DNA of 64,000 bases, taken from contig CM076148.1 in the NCBI GenBank assembly GCA_038025085.1, positions 34,392,501 through 34,456,500 of the forward strand, in the 5' to 3' direction. Positions 44,621 to 54,885 of this stretch are shown one piece after another. Each line of letters opens with the position of its first letter. Positions within the stretch are counted from its first letter, which is position 1. The stretch comes from Tetragonia tetragonoides (lineage: Eukaryota; Streptophyta; Magnoliopsida; Caryophyllales; Aizoaceae). The position numbers and the translations under genes were made by a program. The notes beneath the pieces are model-generated. The model had not been told where the DNA came from. It saw only the letters and a list, made by a program, of their open reading frames with translations, and did no database searches.

Positions 44621-46612
44621 ATTACTGATTATTTTTTAATTAATTAAAAATGTGAAATGATAGAGGGGAGGAGCCGGTAAATCGGTGCTGAGGTTATTCA
44701 GTGAACTAGCTGGTTCAGGACCGCGTCACACGAGGACGCGCGGGATTGATGCCTCTGTACGGAGACAGAGAGAGGCAATTCGGATGAGGGAGATGACTGC
44801 TGAGCAACACGATTACGAAACTAGCGAGTTCTACTCCGGGGATCAGTCCATGGACGATGATCAGATTGGCGTCGAATCATCCTCAGATTGGCGCGTGGTG
44901 AAGGGCAGAGGCGGTAGGTTTGTTAGTACTGGGTCGTCCGGTACTAGCAAACGATCTAGAGCGGAGGACGACACTACGTGGCTTGTTACAGAGGCTGTGC
45001 CCGGTGGGCCGGCGGATGATAGCGTCATACCGAGCTTCCTGGGCCACGTAGCGTCTCGTATGTGGAAGGGAGAGACGAGGGGTCTCTTGAAGTGTCAGAA
45101 CCGATTCAGTGTCTGTCAGCGGCTGAGTGAGTGGCGAGCGAAGATGTCGGCCGAGGTGAGGGCCCAGATCGAGGGGACTGGGTTATCACACATGACAGAC
45201 ATTATGTTCAGACATATTGACTTCCCCCTGATATCTGCATTCGTGGAAAGGTGGCAGCCGGATACGAACTCGTTCCACATGCCGTTCGGAGAGATGACGA
45301 TCATGTTGCACGATGTATGGCATATTCTTCGGATTCCTGTAGAGGGACAGCTCGTTTCCATTGAGGGACGGGATGGGCAGCTGCAGGCGACGGCCATGGA
45401 GGTTCTCGGGGTCACCCGAGATGAACTGCTGTTTAGCTACTGGCAGGGCGGTGGGGTCCTCACGGAGTCGGTTTTTGACCTTTGCCGAGTGGAGGACCGA
45501 GTGGAGGACATCCAGGCGATAGCTTGGATGTGGTTACTTATTGGATCCACCTTGTTTGTCGACAAGAGTGGTAACCGTATTAGACCCTCCTGCGTGATGG
45601 AGGTCAGGGACGGTGTCGGAACGGCGCATGAGTTCTCTTGGGGATCTGCTGCCCTCGCCTTCCTATACCGTCAGCTCGGTATAGCTAGTCGGGGGGATTC
45701 TCAGGGCATCTGCGGATGCCTAACTCTCCTCCAGGCATGGATATACGAGTACTTTCCCTGCTTCCGACCTCATCAGGAGCGGATGGTGTTCGGGGACGGC
45801 GAGGTGCCCCGTGCGTGCGTATGGAGTGCCCAGGCTGAGGGCAAGGACGTGGGTCGACTGTGCTCCTTACGTAGACGATTGGATTAGCTGCGAGCGTCAG
45901 AGGTACGTCATGCAGTTATCGGTGTTCATGATTTATTTCGTCCTTTGCTATGTTTTTTTTACTTCACCGTAACTTGAACATTTCTACGTAGGTGGTGTGG
46001 CTGCTGTACGGTTCTGACCCGGTTGCATCTGTACCGAGGACTGTATTCATGGGGTGGCTACGGTATCGGGATATTATCGAACCGTACATGCCTGGTCGTT
46101 GTTTACGACAAATCGGGTACGTACAGAGTATCCCTTTTCCGATCACTAGGCCAGAGAAAGCGATCAGGTCATGGAGCAGTCGTTCGTACAAGGTTGTCTA
46201 CCCCGTACGAGTATCATCTGATTCCTGGCGTATGTTCCCGGGAGGTTACAGTCTTGGTCTCCATGGGTTTCAGGCATCCACGTCAGATCCCACAGCATGT
46301 ACGGATGACTACCTCGCATGGTACTACCGTCACTCCCACCCTCTGCTGATACGTGACGATGCAACACCTGTTTCTGTGATTCCTCCACGATCCAACAGCG
46401 ATTATGTAAGTGATTAACTAAACTAAAATATATATATATTTTTTTACGTATTACATATCTCTGAACTCACACTCATTGTTACTTTTTTGCAGTGGGTGAA
46501 TCGTCTAGCCGTCGCATTTGAGTCTTTCATTACTTTGCTTCCTCCGGAGCAAGCGGAAGGCCCTCGATCGGTTATGGAGGAGTATATGAGAGATTGGCGG
46601 GCTGCCAAATGA

Positions 46613-46848
46613 TGTATTGACCCTAGATAAATTTGTTATATATTTATATAAGAGTTTCATTGTTATTGTTATTTATTTGTGTTATTGTAATTTGTTGTTT
46701 CTTATTCACCTTTTTTGTTTTATTGTAATTTGTTGTTTTATTTACCTCCAATAATCACGAAAAAATATAACATGCAAAATATAACAATCACACAAAAATG
46801 TGACAATGATATAAGTAGAAAAATATAACAATCACGCAAAACATTCAA
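46613..46848. other. Convergent 3' junction within the element
   Basis: This 236-bp AT-rich spacer between the PMD stop and the transposase-OTU stop holds both 3' UTRs. Confidence 0.5.
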
Positions 46849-49800
46849 TTACGTCGACCTCGCTAAACGATCCCAATGTGCTCTTCGCCTAACATACATT
46901 TGCTCCCAACCAGCGACACTATCAGAACGGGAAGTAAACCATGCTGCGCATATCGGAGGAACAGGGAAATCTGAGGCTAAATTCAGACGGATATAATGCA
47001 TGTACGAATCACCTAAATGAGCTATGACAATTTCCCTACTTGGACGTGTAGCAGTCGAAGGTGCTTGCAACGGTAGCACTGTGTAACAAGAATATAACCC
47101 CCTTCCGCTGCCGTATCCGAATAACATAATCGCTGCATTGAAGAGGTTGGCAATCGGGAACAAATCCTCAACTACTATCATCCAGTGATCATCGTTACAC
47201 GCACCTCCGTCCCACATAATACGGCGGTAACCAGCGTCGACCCCTTCAACGTATATGTTTTCGTACAATGCTCGGTTAGCTAAGAGTTCGTGTGCAATGC
47301 AAACTCTCGTCAATCGCCATTGCTCTTGGTCTCCGAAAACGTAGTCCGCAATGACACGGAAACCGCAATTACCATCCCCAAGCACATCGAGATATCCTTC
47401 AATGAAAGGTATGATGATTCCCAGAATTTTGTTAACATGATAGAATTCAGTGATATCTATTCCGTGTCCAGCTGCAAGACAATATAATAGAAAGTCATTA
47501 ATAGTACTTATCAAAAAGTAATTAACAACATTATGTACATGTTAATAAATTATGGGTTTTCATACCAGTACTCCGCACGACGTTACTCGATGAGGATGAG
47601 GTACGACCACGCCCGCGGCTCGAACTGGATGACCTAGGGCGACCACGACCCCTCTGGGAGTACTCCCATGAACTAGGATCACGTCTGGTAGAGGAACTCC
47701 CTCTCGGTCGACCTCTGACTGTCGTGTTCGCTTCCGGCTCGACGTAACTCGCTTCCTCAGGATGAAGCTGCTCATTCATAAGGACAGATATGTTGCGCAC
47801 AACTGTCGGGTCGCTTGAGTTAACCTCGTCGACGAGAGAGTGAAAGTATCGATGGTCCTCAGATGGATGCTCAGTCATGTCAAGCGTAGCTATCTCCACT
47901 GCATCACTAATAACGAGTGTTCGCCAAAATTTGTGGACACTATTCAAGCTAATTGGCGTGCCCGTATCCGTGGCCGTTTTCAACTCACAGGCACACGGGA
48001 TCTGATGAGTGGATCTCAATACACAACCGCAACGATCAAATACTTGGTGACTCAATTCTCTCATCCTGTTCAGCTCAGCCCATAATATTTCTAAGCAGTA
48101 ATGGGAAACATACCCGGTCAGATAGTTGAATGGGAAACCCGAGTACATCACACTTCTTCGTCTTCTGCACTCTTCAAGTGTGTACTTGATCTCAGTTATT
48201 TGTGACTCGATTGACTTGTTGACCTTGTTCCAAACATTGTCCAAAGCTCCAGTTGAGGAGTTCAACCACTGTTTTAGCGCGGCATGTGCACTCTCCACCC
48301 TGCAAGTCGTAGTGTTGCCAAGGTGTAGCACCTTATTCGTCCACGCAGCTACAAACATCTCTTTATATCTCAACCAGGTCTCCTCTACATAGGATATCAC
48401 GTGAGGGTAATTCTTCCAACTATCCTTCATCAAACGCACTGCTCTATCGTACTCAGCTTCTGTGGAAGCTTCCATGATGCATTTCCACCTCCCGTTCTTG
48501 AACCTATGCGCGCCGCGCTTATCTTTTCCACAAAGTCTGTACACTTTGTCTTCAACGACTTTGTTAATGTGCCATGTACAGAGCAAATGGGCACTCTCGG
48601 GAAATATCTCTCTAATAGGTCTCATCAACTCTAGCTCATGATCGGTCAAAATTGCTGTTGGGGGTACATCATTTCCAATAAGCATCCTCAACTTATCTAA
48701 GACCCACGCATAGCTTGCCTCAGTCTCATCCTTCATAATGGCATAAGCTATGAGGAAGTTCTTATTGCTTGGAGTCATCCCCACTATCTCAAGAAACGGC
48801 ATCTTATACTTGTTTGTTTTGTACGTGGAATCTAAGCCAATCAACCAAGGAAAAGACCGAAGTAACTGAATTGATTTAGGGTGTGCCATGAACACGTGAG
48901 TTACCTCATTTGTAGCTCGGTCGGCTCTTGTCCAATGTACGTACTTATTCTCCACAGCTAAATGATGAAACTGACCAATGACATCTCTCTCTTCAAAATC
49001 AAGTTTTCTTATACGATCTCTGTGGTTGTACACATGCCGTCTAGTTGCATTGTCCTCGAGAAATTTTTCCTTAATAGCGGCCAAGATAGCACATGGCTTT
49101 GTTTGTGCCGAAGTCATGTCACGAACGAGTTTCTTTGACCCAGGACTAAGACCACTCATCTGACGATATCCCTCAGGAAACACAGCAAAGTCATGGTTGT
49201 GCGTACCCCTAATCCCAGGCAATGTGACAATCATCCAACTACTGGACCCATACACTTGCTGAGCTCTTAACTGGAACGTACATTTACAAGCTTTTGTTTT
49301 CGAATTCTTCCGAGCAGCAGTATCTAAGTCTCTTAATTCCCCTCTGTAGCGTTCACCTCGATTGCATCTTACCAATTTTACGCTTCCATTCTTCTTGTGT
49401 GACAAAATTATCAACTCAAACCCGAAAGTAAGGGCAATTTGTTTTGCCCAATTAATTGCATCTGTATCACTATCAAATAACTCATCAGTGACGAAATGCG
49501 TACTGTAATCAACACCATCACCACCGAACCGCTCCAAAGGAACCTAGCAAAAACAACGAAAACAATGTTAGCTTAATCTTAAATTCAAACGTCTATCAAA
49601 ACCGACTGAACCAAAGGACAGGCGTCTGAAATTTACGCGTGGACCATGGAAGAGGCGAAAATCATGGACGCCTCGGCCATGGTTGAGGCGTAAATCTCAG
49701 ACGCCTGAACCATGGTCTAGGCGTCCGTGATTGACGCCTAAACCATGGTAAAGGCGTCCGTAATTTACGGCCTGTCCATGGTCTAGGCGGAAATTTCAGA

Positions 49801-49913
49801 CGCCTGTACCATGGACTGGTCGTAAAACACGGACGCCCGTGCAAAAAAAATGCGCAAAAAAAAAAATTTACCTCCGCCACCGTCGACGACACTTCCTGGT
49901 CGCCGGCAGACAT
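46849..49913 (-). CDS. MULE transposase fused by splicing to an OTU cysteine protease domain
   Basis: Three exons join in frame: 49913-49872 (MSAGDQEVSSTVAE), 49543-47566 and 47471-46849, giving about 880 residues. Residues about 35-130 form a FAR1/MuDR-like N-terminal region. The MULE DDE core follows: GLDSTYKTN with D252, ILTDHELEL with D315, CTWHINK, and VESAHAALK with E431. A SWIM-type zinc motif (CGCVLRSTHQIPCAC) is at about 519-533. After a basic RGRGR/SSSS linker the last exon encodes an OTU domain: DGNC with Asp706 and Cys709, and a C-terminal His832 (MHYIRL). OTU domains cleave ubiquitin-type conjugates. A separate start for the OTU exon is unlikely because a TTGCAG acceptor fits the frame exactly. 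OTU-bearing MULEs have been reported in plants; the role is unknown. Confidence 0.85.
49629..49831. repeat. Right intronic array: six 33-bp palindromic units
   Basis: Six CCATGG cores begin at 49644, 49677, 49710, 49743, 49776 and 49809, exactly 33 bp apart. Arms are GACGCCT...AGGCGTC; the best unit is a 26-bp near-perfect palindrome at 49700-49725. Outer units are more degenerate. It lies in intron 1 (49871-49544) of the transposase gene. Period, copy number and core match the left array, but the arm sequence is different. Confidence 0.92.
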
Positions 49914-50039
49914 CCGCGGCCGTTGCTTGAGTGAATGTTGATGAAGGTTGGGTATGAGAGTGGGTGGTAGAGTGGGTGGTAGAGAGGGAGAATTGGTGTG
50001 AGAGTTAGAGAGGGAGAGGATGAGTGAAAATTTAAAAAA

Positions 50040-50102
50040 GGGCAAAATTGGAATTTCTAGGGGCGGTAGGTAGTAATTTAGTGGCGGTAAATAGTAACAC
50101 CC
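50040..50102 (-). repeat. Right TIR of the Mutator-like element
   Basis: It is the complement of the left TIR with a few substitutions (AGTGGCGG versus TTGGGCGG). It lies about 130 bp upstream of the transposase start. Confidence 0.75.
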
Positions 50103-51239
50103 TTATTCAACGCCAAAAACCGAGTTTTCTTTCTCTTTTTTTGTTTTTTTTACCACAAGCTATGAAAGTCAAATGTGTCTGCACACAGTGCACAGTGAGT
50201 TGGAAATCAAAAATTAGGGGGAATTTTTTGATTATACTCCAATCATATGTGTTTTTAAACTTTTCCTGATTTGGTAGATAACGTTTTTATATCCAGAATG
50301 TTACTTTGGGATCTTGATTTTATTATTCATTTAACGATATTCTCTTAACTAATTCACTAAAAATAACTAGATTTCGTTGATCAAACTCATCTTTCATACT
50401 CCAAATCTTACCCCATTGTGTAAACTATCCACTTGCCATTGGCAGTCTGGGACCACAAGAAGGCCAGTGGAGATTCGTTCGTATACGTCATGCTCATGAC
50501 CACCGCCTCACCCTTAATTGTCCCGACCTCGTAAGTTTGTTAACAACTAGAAAAGACCTCAGTAATCAGGTGGTTGAGATTTTAGGTTTAACCACAAGTT
50601 CACCTAAGCCCTTTGGGCCAAGGCTAATCATCAGATGGTTGAGATTAATGAGAGCTATTAGGGAATAGGATGATTTGGTTAATAGTTCTTTGCTATTTTT
50701 GGATAGATTAGCTTTTAGAAGATCACAATGTAAACGAGTCATAAAAAGATAATGTGATGCATATGACAAGTTTGCAAATCATATCCAAAACTATAAAAAT
50801 ATAAATTGATTTGGATTTATTATTTCCATTAATGAGAATTTCTTTAATCACCAAAGAATAATGTAATTGCATGTCAAGATTTGAGTCAATACAACTCCAA
50901 TCACATTACATGGCAAAGAAGAAACTCAAAAGGGATGCTGTCAAAATAGCATCACCAAGGCATCCAATTCCAAGCTCACCTCCTGGGGAGCCTATCTTAG
51001 AGCCCCTAAACATCATATAATCAAATGCTGACTACACTTTGCATAAACTTTACAAGAACACAAACAAGAAGCTGCGAAACATCACGTCATAACCAAACAG
51101 CAACAGCACTATCACCTCGCAACAGTAGACACTAGAGATAATCCAGCAGCTAATAGCAGCAGCCAGCAGGTGACAGAAACAAGGCCAACAGATACCAACA
51201 GTTTACAGCAGCACCAGAAGTCAATAGCTAGCCAGTAGC
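50103..51239. other. Intergenic DNA right of the Mutator-like element
   Basis: There is a small CTAAT/GGTTGAGATT duplication at about 50570 and 50637 (ATCAGGTGGTTGAGATT / ATCAGATGGTTGAGATT). From about 51100 the DNA becomes rich in AGCAG repeats leading to the LINE fragment. No gene. Confidence 0.3.
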
Positions 51240-51740
51240 AGTAGCAGTAGCAGCAGCAGCTAGATCATTACTGGGCATCAAACCCCTATTTAAACCGTTG
51301 CCACTGTTTCCCAAAACGCAGCCGCCACAAAGAAAACATTACAATCTAAAAGTAGGACAAAGGCTGCACAAATAGCAGATGACTGAGCTCTCCAACAAAC
51401 TGTACTTGCAATTTGTTTCACCAGTTGCATAGTGTCGAAAGCCTTTTCAAAAACCTCAGATTTCTTTCACACCACACATGAGAGTATATTCAACAACCAT
51501 CAGTTCCAAACATCGGGACTTGGGTCTCTTTCCTTTGCAATAGACCAGCCACCATTGAAGTTCATCAGACCTGGAACAGCTACAGAATCAGTTAAAACCG
51601 AACCATGCAAGTAACCTGTTCCAGATAGACAAAGGTACAGGGCACTCGAAAATTAAATGTCCATAAGTTTCTGAAGTATGACAGAGAAGACATAGGAACA
51701 CAAGTCGCAACAAAAACACAGACCTAGGTGGAGCTAATGA
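51240..51740 (-). mobile_element. LINE reverse-transcriptase C-terminal (zf-RVT) fragment
   Basis: The minus strand reads FLCLLCHTSETYGHLIFECP and then VPLSIWNRLLAWFGF before a stop, the zinc-binding zf-RVT motif (C-x2-C...H-x4-C) of plant L1 elements. Later frame breaks show it is a relic. An AGC/CAG-rich stretch marks its 3' side. Confidence 0.7.
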
Positions 51741-51867
51741 GTCCCACACAAGTGTGTACTGAAATTTGGAAATGCATAGAGCTCATTTCCAAGATTAAAT
51801 AAATAAAAAAGAAGGGGTATTTCATCAAATAATGATATTATTTGCAAATCATATCCAAAACTAAAAA

Positions 51868-52655
51868 AAATACAATACAACAACAACAACAACAACAACC
51901 CAGTAAGTATCCCGCCTAGGGCGGGGTCTGGGGAGGTCCAGATGTACGCAGTCTTACCCCTAACTAGTCGCCTAGAAGAGAGACTGTTTCCGAAAGACCC
52001 ACGAAAACTTTTTTTTTTTTTTTTTTTTTTTCATTTTCAAAACGGTTTTTTCGGGTAAATTGTTCAATACTGACAAGTGTGAAAATTATCAACCACCAGA
52101 TATGATAATATGATCAGAAAGTCAAAAAAAAGGGAAGTAAATCACTAGACATACTAGCACAAGATTCTACTTACTGAACAGCATAAATAAAGGGGACGCT
52201 ACATGCTATAAACACAATGAATCCACCTCTAGTACTAGCCAATGCACATCCGTAATCTAACGCGGATCCTCTACACGGATCCTGCTCCGCCATACTCTCC
52301 TATCTAGGACCAAGTTCTCGGTAAGATCTAGACGGGTCAAATCCTGCCTGATTACCTCTCCCCAAGTCTTCTTTGGGCGTCCTCTTCTCCGTTTACAGTC
52401 TCTAAGTGTAATTCTCTCACACCTTCTCACCGGTGCATCACGATGTCTCCTCCTCACATGCCCAAGCCACCTAAGCCTTGTTTCTCGCATCTTGTTGTCG
52501 ATATCGGTCACTCCCACCTTGCCTCTCAACACTTCGTTCCTAAATACAATCTGATTTGGAAATCGCATATACATCAAGCTCATGATAACAAAAAGAGAAA
52601 AGAAAAGGATTTCATTAACTGCGAATAGGAGTGCTATATAAAATGTGCCCTCCAA
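51868..52655 (-). mobile_element. RTE-type LINE 3' end
   Basis: ORF 52655-52257 (-) contains KMRETRLRWLGHVRRRHRDA, RRCERITL, RGRPKKTWGEVIRQDL and DRRVWRSRIRVEDPR, the typical C-terminus after the RT domain of plant RTE-like LINEs. Downstream come a T-rich block and a conserved 3' end (GACCTCCCCAGACCCCGCCC) finishing in TTG repeats (CAA repeats at about 51877-51899 on plus). The RT domain itself is absent, so it is 5'-truncated. Confidence 0.75.
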
Positions 52656-54885
52656 AACAAAAAATTATTTAATAAGTGAAGAACAATGGCAACTGAAAAC
52701 CTATCCTCAATCTTCCACTTAACATACAATCATATTTATATGTGGAGAAACGAGTAGCTCATTGAGCTCCTGAGTCGCATAGCACTCGGCTCACATAGCA
52801 AGAAGCTCAAGCTAGAGTAGAGTTGACTTGATTCGATTTTAATTGAGTTTCAACCAAGTCAATGTCAAAGCGCTTAGCAAGTTGGCATGTGTCCCTTCCA
52901 CCCCTTGGGTAAGGTGTGCTCCACTTTCAAACTATTCTGAGAGAAACAGCTGAGTATAGATCTTGTAAGAAGGGATTCCAGTGTAACCACAAAGCCACTA
53001 TCAAAGAAATTAACATCAAAAATGAAAGGAACAGTGAAAGTTCAATACCTTGATGAATTTCTCATATTGTATATCCTTTCAGCCGCATAACTCTGAATTT
53101 AAGTGTAACTGTGTAAGCCATCTGAAGGCTCTGAATCTCCCATCTGCCCACCAAATCACACAAATGTTAGCATTTAGCACTCTAAAGAGAACAAACGACT
53201 TTCAGAAAACATGCTTGAGACTTCTGAACTACACCACTTCGGAAAACATGATATGCATTTTTAAACCAGGGATACCAGATTTATGTGGCTTGGACATGGA
53301 ACAACTCTAACGAACAAAGGAAGGTTAAGCATGTGGGGTGCACCGGTTATATGTGAGTGAATGGGTGAATAAAGAGAGAGACACGCATAGAAGAAAGAGG
53401 ACTGAACAAGGGAACAAGGGGGGAAGATAAAGGAAGAGTAGGATTATGATTGTATAGTTTCCAACATTGTTTTGATCCAAGGAAGTATTATTTTCCATGT
53501 CAGAAACTTGCGTTGCAGCTAGATGTTTCAGATTGAGTTGTTATGCTTTCTCGCTATCTGTCGGTGTATATGCCTAGAGCCTAGAATAAAATGCTCATAA
53601 TTCTCAAGGCACTCCTTCTTTCCTTCCAGTAGGCTACCTTTGGGATAAGGTGTTTATCTAGCATCACTATGTGTCCACACAGCTATAGCTTTTCAAATTC
53701 CACTTAAACCAGTTCAGACAGAAAAAAAAATGCAAATTCTGTGACATTTCTTTTCCTTTTCTGAGGACCCCTTGTCCTCTTTCGACTTTCAATTGTATCT
53801 TCTTTTCGCATCAATTTAATCATTCGTTTCCACAAAATAAGTCATTTTGCGAGTCATTGATAATTATTTAAATATAAGCTGACACTATTTTCCTCTTTAA
53901 TGAATTTCCTTATCACTCTCTTCTTTGCTCAGTTATGTCCATCTGTTTCCAGACACTAATTCCGTCTTCTTATCTATTTTCCTTCCTCCACTCTCCACTC
54001 TCCCTGAATTCCTTTTTTTCCCCTTCACAGAGGGTGATTCAAGAAATCCTGTCGCATGGCTCAAGTCCTTCAAATTTTACAGGACGTAGTTATGTACTGT
54101 TCTTTGCACTACTAAGCATAAACATATTAACAAGTTAGAATTCATTTGCATCAAGTGTTGATTTATCTTGCTTTTACAATCCTAAATAAAATCACATTGG
54201 GCTCAGTCTAGACAGCATTCTAGATGATTTATGCATAGGTATCACAATCACGAATTACTTCCAGAATCATACCCCACATTGTATCAAAACAAGAAATAAA
54301 TTAAATAAAACAACAACAACAGCTCCTACTTTGATTAGTTTTAATTTAGACATGGAAGACAAGCACTAGGAAAGACTTGATCCAACATCCACTCATGAAA
54401 CAAAGAGTTTTTTAGGAAGTTGCAGAGAATGCAATAACAGCTCGTCAATAGATCAGAGTGACCACCTCAAGGAAAACAGAGCTAAAGAATGACGCACAAG
54501 TACAATAAGAAACAAGGTTCATGGGCGTAATATATTACCAGTTTTAAGTCAGCTGGAAGATGTGAGCATTGTACATCTTAATGTTCCAAGATCCCTAGCG
54601 ACCCATTATTTCGCAGCATTTCATATGTATCTCATCACAACAGTGAAGAAATGATCTTCTCTTCAAGCAGCAAGATTTGAAAATGCTGTCAACAAGCCCA
54701 ACAAGAAACCTCTCCTTCACACAGCCACCAAAAACTAGATTCAGCATTGGAAAAAATTTGCACACAAGGATTCTTTGAGGCTTCGTTCAATCATAAAATA
54801 ATTACTCAAAAATAAACTTCGATTGGACCTCGCCAAAACGCGAACTGATTGAACCTGGATGGAGATCTCCATGAATATTTTCTGC
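52656..54885. other. 3' flank of the PPR gene and intergenic DNA
   Basis: The last few hundred bases are the likely 3' UTR of the PPR gene. ORFs at 53050-53310 and 53935-54138 show no domain. No RNA gene or repeat boundary was identified. Confidence 0.3.

Larger units (their letters stand above)
44005..46612 (+). pseudogene. Plant mobile domain (PMD) gene of the element, one nonsense codon
   Basis: Four exons join in phase: 44005-44073, 44664-45902, 45992-46405 and 46493-46612, giving 614 codons. Exon 1 encodes a Gly-rich leader. From about residue 180 the protein is a plant mobile domain (aminotransferase-like PMD) with HIDFPLISAFVERWQPDTNS, FHMPFGEMTIMLHDVWHILR and SWGSAALAFLYRQLG; exon 3 continues with MGWLRYRDIIEPYMPG. 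PMDs occur in Mutator and other plant elements and in host proteins MAIN and MAIL1; their role in transposition is not known. A TAG at 45885-45887 (codon 431) interrupts exon 2, where the flanking text RRRLD-LRASE suggests a former Gln codon. Everything downstream is still open, so the stop is recent, or an alternative shorter product is made. Confidence 0.82.
43789..50102. mobile_element. Mutator-like element with transposase-OTU and PMD genes, about 6.3 kb
   Basis: The ends are inverted repeats of about 60 bp: left GCTATTTACCGCCCAAAATT, right the complement (AATTTAGTGGCGGTAAATAG), both followed inward by CTACCTACCGCCCCTA and TTTGCCC. One gene starts at each end and they converge: a PMD gene on plus and a transposase-OTU gene on minus. 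Each has a short first exon and an intron 1 with six 33-bp-spaced palindromes. The transposase reading frame is intact; the PMD gene has one stop. A clear 9-11-bp target-site duplication was not identified, so outer ends may be off by a few bases. Mutator placement rests on the transposase. Confidence 0.85.

Noticed and set aside
46849..47514. OTU protein as an independent gene starting at 47514
   Set aside because: The first 15 residues of that frame are intron-like DNA ending in TTGTCTTGCAG; splicing to the transposase is in frame.
49662..50045. Minus-strand ORF with PWFRR-type repeats next to the right TIR
   Set aside because: Only its part from 49913 to 49872 is exon; after the GTAAAT donor the rest is intron 1 with the palindrome array.
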